From Paramacrobiotus metropolitanus (Eukaryota; Tardigrada; Eutardigrada; Parachela; Macrobiotidae), in assembly GCF_019649055.1 (NCBI RefSeq), contig NW_026570359.1, forward strand, positions 186,001 through 250,000: a stretch of DNA of 64,000 nt, in the 5' to 3' direction. Position numbers and translations under genes: made by a program. Shown piece after piece: positions 1 to 12,600 of the stretch. Numbering within the stretch: the stretch's first letter is position 1; the number at the start of each line of letters is the position of its first letter. The notes below the pieces were generated by a model. That model was not told the origin of the DNA. It was given only the letters and a program-made list of their open reading frames with translations, and ran no database searches.

Positions 1-244
1 TCAAAATGACTCTTCTGGTCAGTAATCTTGATGTACTTGTAAAGTAAACTGGCTCGGCACAAGAAACTTTCGCTTTCACGGAACGTGAAATAATTCTACC
101 CATAATTCATTTACACCTGATTCCATGCAGTGTTACAAAAAGAACTGATCGCAATCACAAATTCCCAAAAAATAATGTGGAAGCTCTACCAGTCCACTTC
201 TCATAAGGTTACCGTTAAATATAAATAAACGTGTGAGTACTAAC

Positions 245-1529
245 CGAGAACAAGTATATTCAGTTCCTTATATGGTTGAACTTCTTTCAACACCCACGTC
301 AGATCGTTCTGTTCGAATCCCGTGTACTCCCATCCATGCTTGCGAAGACCACACCGGAATACAAAGGCTTCTACCGGCGTCTTCCCGCAAGTGCAGTAGA
401 AATGACCGTCAAATCCATACTCCAAAATTTGCTCGCAGCTGGTGCATTTCCATTCAAACCGTTTCGTCATGGGACAGCATGCGAAAGGCTTGGATCCGGG
501 ACAGGGCAATTCAGCGAGTCCACACTTTTTTGGTTTTTCCGATCGCACCGGTACCACCAGGGCTTTAGCAGTAGGAGAAGGAATGTCCTCTTGATCACCA
601 TCCACAATTTGCGCCAGGATATCTCCACATTCTAATTGACCGTATCGAAAGTATTGCAGTGTCGTCTGCTCACTATCCGTCTCATTCGCTTTTCGTTTCA
701 AGGATGGATCGACATAGACAAACAACCATTCGTTCGAATCACCAACTTTCGCCCGTGTATCCAGCATTTCGAGAAATATCCCTTTCGCAGTGGCAAATTT
801 TTCCGGGTAGTCTGTGCGAGCTTTGTCACTTGTTGTCAGAATACAGGCGTTTGCAGCTTTTTTGATATCGCTCATCGTTTCTTTCGAAATTCCCTCCAGA
901 ACCCATACTGATCGCGACAGCAGTGCGTTCATTAGTTCTTGGTCCGATTCGGTTGCGTAAGCGCCCTCCACTTTGGAATCTAATTCGACCAATGTTTGCG
1001 TGGACAAGCGAATGCTGTTTTCCGCCATTTGATCAGCCAGTAAGGTCATCGTGGGTGTGACGGAAGTATCGATTTTCTAGTGAAATAATGATACCATACA
1101 GACACTGTACTCCTAATGTTTGCTGTGAGTATCTACCGTAATTATCGAATTTGAAGACCCTCCCGTAATTAGGGCCCATCCTAAGGTCGTTCGAAAGTCA
1201 TAAGCCCCCCCCCCCCGAAATAGAGGCCCATGGGCTTAATCAAATACCGCAAAGCCCATATTAAAAAATGCCAAAAAGCTGGTTTGAAAAATTGCAGCCC
1301 CCCTAAATACAAGCCCATGCCCGTAACTGGAGCCCACCCCGTGGTTCATTTGAAATATTTGTAACCCTGGGCTTCTAATTCGATAATTACGGTATCTGAA
1401 TCCAATACATCCAGCGATTAGTGCAAACTTCCTTACCATATTATCATTCGCAAATCCCGTAGCTCCATCGGTGGCTTGTGGAACTTCACTATTTTCTTTC
1501 CAGCTGTTGTCTGAGGCTTCTTGCTTCAT
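245..1529 (-). CDS. 5' exons of a Cys-rich, putative P-loop NTPase gene (partial)
   Basis: Two exons on the minus strand. Exon 1 (1529-1437) starts at ATG and ends at ATG|gtaagg. Exon 2 (1076-245) starts after ttcactag and ends ...CTC G|gttagt. The join is in phase 0, so about 307 residues are visible before the gene runs off the left edge. Near the end is a zinc-binding-like region (KCTSC, then FYCTCGK, then FRCG). The visible product stops at KELNILVLG, which looks like the strand leading into a Walker A loop; the GxGKS part would be in the next exon. That exon is not in bases 1-244. Animal AIG1-like or other P-loop proteins with such a preceding Cys module are known, but the assignment is inference. 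The 360-bp intron carries a small inverted-repeat element. Confidence 0.5.
1134..1394. mobile_element. MITE-like inverted-repeat element in an intron (TACCGTAA type)
   Basis: The left end reads TACCGTAATTATCGAATT and the right end is its exact reverse complement, with imperfect pairing continuing for about 8 more bases. The 261-bp interior has C-rich runs and no ORF. If the outer TA is the target duplication, the terminal repeat starts CCGTAA. It lies wholly inside an intron of the minus-strand gene. A second element with the same TA|CCGTAA start is at 33219-33636. Confidence 0.75.
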
Positions 1530-1692
1530 AGACTAAAAATTTTTAATTAGTGTAGGAAGTAGGAACAACCTTTAGTCTAGTTGAGCGTGTACATAATACA
1601 GATTCTTATTTTAGCGTCTTTCTAATTAATTACGTCTCAATTTGCGTGATAAAGCATCTAATTTCCGAGCACATCTAGTTACCGTTTACGAA

Positions 1693-1864
1693 GTGGCTAT
1701 TTTGCCGCAGTGTTTGCGGCTAAATAGCCAGTAGGCTATTTTGCCGCACTAGGGTGGGCGAAATAGCTTGTTGGCTATTTTACCGCACACTGCGTTAAAA
1801 TAGCTGCTCAGCTATTTTTCCGCACTATGGTCGGCAAAATAGTCAGCTGGCTATTTTGCCACAC
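1693..1864. repeat. Palindromic GGCTATTTTGCCGCA repeat cluster (copy A)
   Basis: The motif TGGCTATTTTGCCGCA and its reverse complement GCGGCAAAATAGCC alternate about eight times in 170 bp, separated by 5-12 bases. The whole stretch can fold into several hairpins. No ORF or known element end was seen. A sister cluster lies at 6452-6627. The surrounding bases 1530-2450 hold nothing else that I recognise. Confidence 0.8.
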
Positions 1865-2453
1865 CATTATTGCAGCCTGTCCCGCCGCGCACCTCAAGCG
1901 CAAGTGCCGGAAGCTCTATAAAACAGCGCTACTACTAAAGGTGAATTTCTACTCACATTACGCCATTTTAAATTATACAGGAATCGATAGAGAATTCATT
2001 TCTCTATCTACTGATGTGAATCAAGCTTTTATGAAAAAATTGTACACCGTTACCTATTTTAAAAACTATGATCGAGCAGAAACCTTTTACAAGGTTTTAA
2101 TACTGCGCAGAAGAGGAGACATCTCTGTTCTGGCGGGATGGCAAGTTTGCCGACCACAAGCCACGAAATTATCAGCGGCAGCAAATGTTTGTACAAGAAC
2201 CGGAAGATACGCGCGCTATCATAAATGATCAGGTAGAACAATGAAATTTATTGCCCTGTTTTCATCTCCATCTCCATTCACCACTGGCGCTGAGTGTCAG
2301 AGAGTCATTCCTGCTCAGCTGAAACAATACGTGACCCGAAGAGGCCGGGGCACAACAGGATGCGCAGCACTCGCACCAAGAATAGGCCTGCTGTCCAGCC
2401 TGATCTATACCGTTCACAAAAAAGTCATTTTCTCAAAATAGCAAATGTGGGGC

Positions 2454-2707
2454 AAATAATTCGGTGTTTTATCCGACTCCAAGTTTGATCGTTCCATCAC
2501 ATGGAGTAAATTCCCATACACATTCTGAACCAAAATGAAGCTGGTCAGATCTAAAATGACCAAGTTATAAGAGTTTAGAATTTTCGAAAATTCATTGGAT
2601 CTTTGTTTTTTAAGATATCATCACCATAATGGTTCAGAATGTTCTTTAGATATAGATTTACCATAATGGTAAATTTTGTAGGAGTCGGATAGATAGGTGA
2701 ATTATTT
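2454..2707. mobile_element. Possible MITE with imperfect terminal inverted repeats
   Basis: Left end AAATAATTCGGTGTTTTATC.. and right end (reverse complement) AAATAATTCACCTATCTATC.. match at 22 of about 28 positions, both running into CCGACTCC. An inner pair (ATTCTGAACCAAAATG against CCATAATGGTTCAGAAT) is also inverted. There is no coding content. The element family is not recognised. Confidence 0.5.
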
Positions 2708-4340
2708 GACGCGTCCGAGTTTTTAAACTTTTTCCGGTGATAGTACAGCAGCCAGTTATTGCGCGCACATTTTGAGTTTAAATCGGAGAAGTTCAATGTT
2801 TTGAGCACCAAAAGCAGTAACGTACACTATGGAACTGTTTACGAGTCCGCAGTGGCGTTTTTGTTCTCGCAAGAGGGGTGCAAACGAGTAGAAACTCAGC
2901 TTAAAACAGCGTCCAGAGGTCCAGAGGTTCTCCCGGAGTTCTTCTTCGGTAAAGCCGGGTTATCCTCCGGCAATGTCGGTTTCCGGACCGGGAGAAGTTG
3001 GGTTAGTCACCGTTGACTTGCGTTATAAAATCGTCCTCTGGGACCGTGTAGTCGTTCTTCTGGTTGATGTCCGGCGTAAGTGTCCATGACACCCTGTGGG
3101 GGTGACACCAAGTCGTTCCAGTTTCGCGAAGCCGCGGCACTAGTTGATGCCTGGTGCAACATTCCGTCCCTGAAGAAAGCAGTTTACTGTGGCACCTATT
3201 GGGCGCTCAAGACCGGATTGAGGTTTCACAGGGTTCACCGCATTTTCGCCCAAAGAGCAAGGTTACCCCGGGCTCAGCTTTAATTGGCTCGGAGGAGGCT
3301 TTGTTCTGGCCTTCTGGGCGCCTTTGTAACTGTCAGATGGTTTAATCGGGTAGGTTAGTTCCTGGTCCTCAGGTTTTGTCCGTCGGGTCTGAACCGGTTT
3401 GCTATTCTGCTCTTCGCCTTGCCGTAGCTAAAAAAAATCGTCTCCATACCGCACTTTTCAGTGGCTTCCATCCTTGTCCATAGGAAGCCATGGGTTGTCG
3501 GAAAATACTCTTCGGCTTTTTCTTTACTGATGCCGATACCTCTAGCATCGGGATGGACTTTATCAACTATGACGGTTCGGGAACTAATGGGTTCTGGGCT
3601 TGTATTACCTTAACGGCGCTCTGTCCTGCACCGGTTCGATCTTGACAGGTTTGATGGTTTTCGCCAGTTTAACCGTACACATACTCTGCTGACTGCCTCT
3701 GGCATCGGGAAAGAGGTTACCATCCGATTGGAAGGATTTAAAGTCCGGTCGGCTGATTGTTCTGTCGTGGCCTACGTTTCTGCGCAACAAATCGGTTATG
3801 CTGGTGACCCACGGGACGGCTTGGGTTATGGCCTGCTCAATGGAATGTTTAGTAGCGCTCGGGCATTGCCGTTGGCGGGTTCCCTTCCAGGGGCCCGTGC
3901 GAGGCACCATGTCCGCGGTTATGCAGACGATTCATCCAAGGCTTTACCGGGAGACCCTTCCGCGGTTTTGACCAGAATTCTGTCCGGTGTTAACATGGTG
4001 AAGGGCCCAGAAGGTATAATTGCGTCCTGGGAAATCGTCCTGGGAAACCACGACGTCTGGTTGCCTTGACGATGTTTATGGCCACTTTGGTTTGGTCGAA
4101 CCGGCGTCGCCATCGGCACCGGCTGGTCAGACGACGTTGACGGCAGGCGAGCCGCGAGTCACGGCGACGTCGGTGGCGTCGATCGATCTGGTGGCCTTAT
4201 GATCACCCGGCACCCCCGCACCGTTATTGCTATCAGGCAACAGGACTCCATTTTGGGTACCGTGTTGTTCAGTTAAGATATTCTTATCATGTTGAGACGC
4301 ACCAAAGCCTGTTTGAATTACCCTAGAGGATCTCTTCCTG
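2708..4340. other. GC-rich stretch with no recognised gene
   Basis: Bases 2850-4330 are richer in GC than the flanks and have short open frames on both strands. None shows a domain I recognise. Because a gypsy pol fragment follows on the minus strand at 5064-5558, this may be the decayed 3' part of the same element; no integrase motif was found to confirm this. Confidence 0.3.
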
Positions 4341-5060
4341 TGCCGGGAACGGCACAGCCGGGAACGGCACAGCCGGGAACGGCACAGCCGGGAACGGCAC
4401 AGCCGGGAACGGCACAGCCGGGAACGGCACAGCCGGGAACGGCACAGCCGGGAACGGCACAGCCGGGAACGGCACAACCGGAACGGCACAGCCGGGAACG
4501 GCACAGCCGGGAACGGCACAGCCGGGAACGGCACAGCCGGGAACGGCACAGCCGGAACGGCACAGCCGGGAACGGCACAGCCGGAACGGCACAGCCGGGA
4601 ACGGCACAGCCGGGAACGGCACAGCCGGGAACGGCACAGCCGCGAACGGCACAGCCGGGAACGGCACAGCCGGGAACGGCACAGCCGGGAACGGCACAGC
4701 CGGGAACGGCACAGCCGGGAACGGCACAGCCGGGAACGGCACAGCCGGGAACGGCACAGCCGGGAACGGCACAGCCGGGAACGGCACAGCCGGGAACGGC
4801 ACAGCCGGGAACGGCACAGCCGGAAACGGCACAGCCGGGAACGGCACAGCCGGGAACGGCACAGCCGGGAACGGCACAGCCGGAACGGCACAGCCGGGAA
4901 CGGCACAGCCGGGAACGGCACAGCCGGGAACGGCACAGCCGGGAACGGCACAGCCGGGAACGGCACAGCCGGGAACGGCACAGCCGGGAACGGCACAGCC
5001 GGGAACGGCACAGCCGGGAACGGCACAGCCGGGAACGGCACAGCCGGGAACGGCACAGCC
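4341..5060. repeat. 15-bp minisatellite, about 48 units
   Basis: Unit GGGAACGGCACAGCC repeats head to tail for 720 bp. Several units are 14 bp (one G missing) and a few carry single substitutions (GCGAACGGC near 4641, GGAAACGGC near 4822, CACAACCGG near 4476). Long open frames across it (GTAQP on the plus strand, VPFPA on the minus strand) are products of the 15-bp period, not genes. The array sits directly against the RNase H part of a gypsy pol fragment. Confidence 0.97.
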
Positions 5061-5063
5061 CGA

Positions 5064-5558
5064 CTGGCCGAAATCCTCAGCCCGGTTGTATTCAATGCTG
5101 AAGTAGCTGCGGCTAGCCCAGCAGCATGAGCGCTCACCGCTGGAGACAGTTCGCCGTCACCACTGAAACTCTCTTCTTCGTGCCGAAGACGCAGAGAAGG
5201 GGCTTGTGATCAGTACACAGGGTAAACTCGCGCGGACAACTTGACCCTTCTGGAACAAGAGCTGGTACTCGCAGTACTTGGACCAAGGCCAGGGAACTCC
5301 CGTCTTCAGGTGGGGGTGGAAAGGGGCACACGTCCCGGAAAGGTCGCGGACGAACTTCCCGTAGTGGTTGACCAACCCCAGGAACGCGCGGTGTTCACTG
5401 ATATCGGTCGGACGGGGCATTTCCTGGATAGCCTTCACTCGATCTTGGGAGATTTGGCGACCTTTGTGGCCCACCACGAACCCCAAGTACTCCAGGCAAT
5501 CCTGCAGGAAGTGGCACTTGCTCCGTTTGAGCGTGGAACCGTGCTCGTCCAGACGCTA
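5064..5558 (-). pseudogene. Ty3/gypsy pol fragment (end of RT and start of RNase H)
   Basis: Read on the minus strand from 5558. It starts RLDEHGSTLKRSKCHFLQ, then EYLGFVVGHKG, then EMPRPTDISEHRAFLGLVNH, the usual gypsy RT-to-RNase H connection. Downstream is FTLCTDHKPLLCVFG, the RNase H TDHKPL motif. At least two frame breaks follow, and the frame then resumes as YFSIEYNRAEDFGQSG before it meets the minisatellite. A stop codon lies just upstream of the first motif, and no gag or integrase was found. The motifs resemble the K02A2.6-like (Mag-type) gypsy elements of animals. It is unrelated in codon use to the full gypsy element at 49.3-59.0 kb. Confidence 0.85.
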
Positions 5559-5774
5559 GAGAGCTCAGTGGCTTAGATTGTATGTACGTTTAGATGGATA
5601 GCGCAGCAATACCCGTACGTACAAGAGGTGCAGAACTATAGTCCGCTACAATCTGAATCGTCGATAGCAAAAAAAAGGGATTGTGTGATGTTACGCAAAA
5701 TTTTCATAACTAAATGCGATACACCATCGAAGGTGCAGATAATTTATACATGGAATTTCCTGTGGTTAAAGTTG

Positions 5775-5920
5775 TACTGTATTTACACAAGTTTAAAAGT
5801 CACAAAAAAGTCCGGGTGCGCGCAGAATATCCGACGGCTTTCTGAACTTCAAAGAAGCCGCGCACTATTATTTACGGCTTCCGCCATTTTGGTGGCTTTT
5901 AAACTTGTGTAAATACAGTA
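5775..5920. mobile_element. Tc1/mariner-type MITE, 146 bp with TA borders
   Basis: Inverted ends TACTGTATTTACACAAGTTT.. and ..AAACTTGTGTAAATACAGTA are perfect for 25 bases or more. Taking the outer TA as the target duplication gives a terminal repeat CTGTATTTACACAAG. No ORF. The 5' CTGTAT is shared with the larger element at 36737-37280. Confidence 0.85.
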
Positions 5921-6451
5921 GTATTTTGATAGATGTTCAATCGAGCACTCCTATCGTGTATTCTCAGCTGAAAATGAAAAACTATTAGGATATTTTTCGG
6001 ACACCTAATAATAACATCAGTGCAGTAAGATTCTTACAAATTGGGATTGTCACAAAGAATCACGAAATTATGCGACTGTTTGCTAGTCGGATTGAACGGT
6101 TGTAGGAGTCAGACTGTGCGTGCAGCCAACCATTCACTCCTGCAAACAATCTGCAACAGCCCACAATCCTACAATCCGCAAAAGAATCGACGACTGTAAC
6201 GGACTAATATATGTGCGTGCGCTGGCGCTGGGTACACCGGGAATAGCACACAGTCGTGAGTGCGTCTCACACTGTCGCTGTTGCCGCCTTTCCTTAAAGG
6301 GTTCTAAATTGATATTACTGCGGTATGATGTCCAGTTTCCAGTTCTTGGTTCCATCAATACTGCGCATAAAGAAGACTTCGGACAATACCGTACAGGCGA
6401 CAAAGGGTGTTTTGGTTCTCTGACTTGTTTAATACCTCGTTAGTCGTTACA

Positions 6452-6627
6452 GTGTGGCAAAATAGCCAACGAGCTATTTTAACGCAGTGCGCGGTAAAAT
6501 AGCCAATAAGCTATTTCGCTTACCATAGTGCGGCAAAATAGCCAACTGGCTATTCCGGCGCAGTGTGCGGCAAAATAGCCTGAGGGCTATTCAGACCCTT
6601 ATTGTTATACTGCGGCAAAATAGCCAT
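6452..6627. repeat. Palindromic GGCTATTTTGCCGCA repeat cluster (copy B)
   Basis: Same alternating motif pair as at 1693-1864, here beginning with GTGTGGCAAAATAGCC and ending GCGGCAAAATAGCC. Spacing and number of units are similar. Bases 5921-6451 hold nothing recognised. Confidence 0.8.
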
Positions 6628-9600
6628 AGCCTAAAGTTTAAGAACTCTTATACACTGTATTTGGCAGACACGAGACATACGCAATAAAACGTACAGCAGT
6701 CGTCACGGTTGAGTCGCATTCTGAAACCGGACGAGTCCTAATTATTCTTTCATCACCATCCTCGATTAGATCGAATTCCGATGAGGATGAGGATTTTCTA
6801 GAGCTGAAAGAAAATAAAATTACCGTTACCAGATACCAGTCTTTACATTTGGGCAGATACGAACTCAACAAGTTGGTCTAGTCCGTGGAGACGGTGAACG
6901 GTAATATGTAGCGCTTATGAGAAACCGATATGATGGTTATTATTTTGTACGCAGTAATACCCGCTGTGGAATGGAACAAAATTAATAATAAACATTAGTC
7001 TCAATTAAACCTTTGCTTTACTCGAGGGGAACCCGGAGAACGTTCCCTTCGCGCTGCTTTTTTGCATGCACGCTGTGGTTTAACTAACAAGATTCGTCGC
7101 TATGTACGATATTTAGTCGCCAGAAGTTTACCCGATTGTTTATATTTTATTTGTTTATTGCCAATTTTATTAAGCTGAATAAAACGAACAAACAAACAAA
7201 ATGCAGGCAAATAATCCATTCAGTGCTAAGTAAAATGAGAATCTAGCTTGGGAATTTGAACCTGGCTAATACCAGTGGTGAAGATCCTTAAGCAGATTTA
7301 AGCAAAAACCACTCAAAAGATAGTAGAAAAGGAAGAATATCAAGCAAAAGAACTGCGCTACGAAAAACAGCAAGAGACGGCTTCTACAAATGTCGTTCCC
7401 GGCCTGAATTATTTGGCTGATATAACTAGGCCTGGCTCCGATTACGTACGTAATACGAACTACATTCGCCAAATCATTCAGCAACCAAAAATTTTAAACA
7501 GATATATTTTTGCTTACGGAGTTTAGCTAAATTTGCCCATTTTTACAATTAGTTGCAATCAATAGAATTAAAGAATGAAGGCACATGCGTAATACATCGG
7601 CTGTAGAGGTACGAGTACTGTACAGTATTTGTGCAATAAACCGGTGCAACGAACACCATCCTTATTAATTAATAACGTTATCACCGATGAAATTATAGAT
7701 TAGCAAATAAGACTCTCTACGTACAATTAGTGCACCACCTACCACGCACATAATGCGATGGAAAAATTATTATGCAACAATTACTTCACAGAAAATACTG
7801 TAATAAAGAAACAACTTTCCAAAAACATTTGAGACTGGTATTAGCAGATTGCCGATATATGGATACCGATAATGTACAATACTGTACCTGCGATAACTCA
7901 AACGTTTATGCAGTTATTAGTTGCTTACGACGTAGCCCGGTCGTTTTACAATAACCAAAAATTAATACGTAAGTTATTCAAAACAGTATTACAGATATTT
8001 GATGATTCGTCGATATACATGCTTCACAGTTAACACTATACCACAATTAGCAGAAAATTATTGCAGAGCATCAACAGCCAGAGGTAGGTCTGCACTGCAC
8101 AACCTAACGGTTGCACTTTTTGCCAGTGCACAGTTAATGTGCTTTTTTTTAAAACACAGTAAAAATTAAAAGTGAATGTTATACCCGTAGACTCGTATTT
8201 ACGAACTACACTATTATAGTTACAAGCTACGTACCGGGCGGCCATGTGTAAGTCGTTGAATTTTGAGTAACAACAAAGGATAACAAAGCAATTAAAACCT
8301 GAAGAATGAACAAGTGATACCGGCAGTACAGTAATTAATGTTGTATTATTTTAAAATTGTAGAAGCTGATACTGTGCTGAGACTGTAGAATGCTGTGGGT
8401 AGTACAGAAAACATTATTATAATGGACGCGGAAATTTGCGGTGAAACGCTCCAGACGACCTGAACGTGCCGACAGCACACATTTTTCCAGACTGATACTG
8501 CAGCCGACATTGTTTGGAGGGGGTGGAAGGAGGAAACTGCAAGTTTTCGCTCTATAAACTTCTTGTTTACGTTTGCAACTTGTAAGTGCCATGTACCGAC
8601 AACAATATGACTGCACGTACCATTTGGTCTGTAAGTACGATTTGTCGGCTTTGTTGCATGGCTCGCTTTAGTACAACAATAATCAACACTGTTTTGCAAG
8701 TGCCATCTGACACCAGTAGGCACTAGGCAGCAACGCTAACTACGGTCGGTAGCTGGATTTGTTAACATTCTTTGGTTATCAAATGCGCGCCCAACCCATG
8801 AATTATCACGGTGCCAGTTGAAATCTGATTAAGCTGCTTTCTAGTTTCTAGTTCTTCCGTAGTTTTACCATTTACGACAGTGGAGGCACAAAATAAATGC
8901 AGTACTCGTATGCAGAAAATGTTGCAAATTCTTAATGCCGCATCATTTCACTAAATATACGTAACAGGTTAAATTTGAAACCGCCAGTTTTTCGCAGGGA
9001 ACTGGCACCAAATCTGAGAGCGCAGCTTTGACTGGTTATATCTGAGTTGAATGCATAAGACCTAGCCAAAAAATACGATGAAAATTAATAGTGTTTTCCA
9101 AACTCAAAACTTCATTTCACAAACGCAGAAACTTTATCCCAATCGTGGTATTGTATTATAACTGCTGACACTTTTCTGCAACTTGAAAGATGTTTTTGTG
9201 TGGCGTACTACGCAAGCGATTCTTGTGGGTCATAAATTTATGCGGTCTGCATCATCAGTCACATACATATTGCTCAGATTCAGACATTCGGGTATCTTCC
9301 AACGCCTATGTAGGTTTTTTGTGCATAATGCGCAGTAGATAACGACGGGTAACGTGTGTCATCACGATCCAGAGCTTATCTGCGCTCCGAATGGTCAAAA
9401 CAACTATACCGCACGTATTCAAGATACCGCGCTGCACAGCTCCGTTTTCTAACATACCCGTCCTTGTCTCTATGAATCATAACTTATGCACCATAGTGCG
9501 CTGCACTGGCCGTATACCAGCCAACAGAGAAAGATGTCTGAATTTTCGTATTGATAAGCATGACGCGCGTGCTTGAAATGGATACATCGCAAGGTACGGT

Positions 9601-12600
9601 TCGGTTATTGGAAGCAAAACGCTTTTCAAGTTTTACTGAAGTTTACAAAGGATGCCAAACATAGGTATATCAAACATCCGCAAATTTGAGCTGTATACAG
9701 ATAGATAGTACATATTTTCGTTAACTACTGTCTAATGTTATGAGTATTTCAAAGTTATTGTGGGGTTTCAGCTGTATTTTCCGTTGTACTCTTTCACTGC
9801 AAAGTTACGAATTTGAAATTTCGTAAAACCACATGCTGCAATCAGCCAGTACGGCGTGCTCTAAGTACCGAAGAAATGTACCGAGGACGCATTTTTTACT
9901 ACATTTATTAAATATAAAAATTTTAAAATATACAGTACATACAATTTTTTAATTTTTTTAAAATTTTTTTAAGACTTTTGGAACACAAACTTCTGATACG
10001 CATACGTACTTTCTGAATTGTCACCACGAGAAATCGCTCGCTGCAATACAACTACTGTACATTAGATTTAGTTCTTACTATTTTACTGGCAGTAGCCTGT
10101 AGCCACAGAAATAACAAAAACTGCAAGCGCTGGGACGTATCTGTACACTATATTTTGCGAACAAAAAAATTTTTAGCGAAAGCGTTTCTACCGCGAAAAC
10201 GGAAAAGCCTCGAAGCCGTCATCTTGGGCAGCTATCAGGAGCCCTGTTCCTTAACCAGCTGCCGGCACGCCGGTAGCCATTACACTTGCCAAATCTTTCA
10301 GGCATTGCCATCCATAATGCCATGACTCATTCTGATCTACGTTTACAAAAAGTTAACATATCGAAAATCCGAATACGGTATGCAACGACTTTAAAATTTC
10401 ACTATTATTACCCAACATGGGAACTTCTTTTTAGAGGCCTACCTAAAGGATTCCTACCTAAAGCAAGCCAGGAAGGTGTAAAATTTATTATTATCTGGGC
10501 TTACTCAATTTCGATGAGAGTTCCTAGTTCAAAGCTCGGCAGAACATGAGTCGGCTTGTTGCGCTTTGACAATATTGAGTATTCCGTTTAGAAATCGTCA
10601 GCTGATGTGAGTTTTAAAAAAGCGTTAACATAATGCTTATGCTAATGTTTTACAAATGATTAACAGTGCGATATTTCTTAGACTACGTAGTGCTTGTAAT
10701 TCGGTGTACCGCAAATGCCTGCCCATATTTCCGGTACTATGTATGGTACTTTCAGTACGCTTCGATTCGCTCCTCTGGCGCAGTCACGCATGTTCCACCA
10801 CACCACTGAGCAGCTAAAAACAGCCTGGTTTCCGGCTGCACTGTCACTAACGGTAAGACGTATAAAGCACGCCCTACACCTTCTACAAAGTTAACTACGA
10901 TTTAGTAATGTCGTTCCAGGTGGACTGGGAGTACAGATTTCATCGTGGGCTTTAAACCCGTTACTGTCAAAAATTTTATTGCAGGAAATACCGTACACGG
11001 ATACCGTCGCAAACCGCACATCATGCCGTCCATATCCAATCAGCAAACACTTTAAAGCCAGTAACGGTTTTTCACACCAAGACATCTTCCAGAAAGCGAT
11101 AAAGCGCCTTGAAAAGATAACTGATGGATCGAAGATCCTTACCCATATGAACATTCGACAACTACAGGGCTTACTGTTTAGATCAGATAGCATAAACAGA
11201 TTTGTATTACACTATTACTTAAAAGTTAAAAGTACACTAAAACACCTTTGTTGAAAAATGTATGTTTTGTTTTTCTGTTTCATGATTGTCTAAGGATTCA
11301 GTTAGGGCAGATCCGTAGATAATAATTAAGCGTTCCAGTAAATTCAGAACGTAGCCCAACTCTACCGACTGTGTGTGGTTGGTCGTTGTCGTGGAGCGAC
11401 TTCCATAATTGTTCACTGGACTTTCCGTCCACAACGGATCTCAGCGGATCGCATATCGATCAGTGTTGTCTCAATAATTCACCATAATTGTGACTGACTG
11501 TTCCGGAACAGCCTACCATGAGGGTAGCACGATGCAACGGACTGATCGAAGGTTGATCCAATTGTATCTGAACATGGTTTCAGTTTTGGCTGTTCTTTCC
11601 TGCTTACGGGGCGATCTAATGCGATCTGGTCACACAATGATCCTGTGCTTTTCGATTCTGTTAATCGTTCGTGACCTCGCATCCTTTTCGAACCGTCACT
11701 ATCGTTTGCTCCCTCGAGGCGCTATAGTGCTACATTATATCTATATTATCATTTTGTCTAAAGATTTTTTACAACTAATAGCATGATTTTATCATGTACA
11801 GCACCCGAAGTCGATAACTGATCAGTTAGTGACACATATCCAGCCATGAGTGGCAAGTAGTCAACAAATTTTGTAAATCGGCAATGTTTTAAGCTGCTAC
11901 TGTAATACCGTAGAGGGTTATACATTTTAAGCAGCTGTGGGATGCGTCCATCAATCGGCATAACGCCTTACATTGTCACCTGTCAGTATCGGATTGCATT
12001 GTGATTAAGAAAAGATGTAATTGAAGAGCGACAGTACATAATGGCCGCCGCCGGTTTACATCTTTACATCTCTACACAGGGGAGAGCGGAGTGCGGTGCC
12101 GAACTTGTGCGATGTGTGAGCAAATTGTCGAGTGAGGCTCTTCAACGAGCGGTTAAGTAGTTGATTACACCGGCGATTGTTTATCCATTTTCTTCGCTTT
12201 AAAACACACATCACACAGACACACACATCATTTGACAATCTGAGCAGTGAGCATAAACAAGTGCAGCGCTGCGCACCCCCGCTCGTACAAGCACTACCAT
12301 TAGGTAGCGTTATATGCAGCGTCCACCGGTGCATATTGTTATGAAGAGCGCCATACGGGTTCTCCTTGCTATTGACCCGTTAAGCACTTGCAAATTCCAT
12401 TTAGTTAGTTTTCCGATCCAATCAGCTGTAGGTTTAAACGATTCGTTTAGCCGCGAAATTTCGCCGTTCGAAGGAAAAGCACTTGGCGGAGAGATGACCA
12501 TTGGTCAAGGAAAATCATAATAACGAACTTGCCTAATGATAAACAGAAGTACTCTAACATGAATGTTTTCGCCGGGCTCCTTAATTAAAGCACTTCTTTA

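Noticed and set aside
311-330. GTTCGAATCC, like a tRNA T-loop
   Set aside because: It lies inside a well-supported coding exon on the other strand and no cloverleaf can be drawn around it.
4127-5137. Long open frames of GTAQP / VPFPA repeats on both strands
   Set aside because: They arise from a 15-bp minisatellite whose period is a multiple of three; they show no conserved protein features, and the flanking sequence is a retroelement remnant.
6638-6871. Minus-strand frame with an acceptor-like TTTCTTTCAG
   Set aside because: The only upstream donor would leave a 26-base intron, which is too short, and no partner exon or homology was seen.
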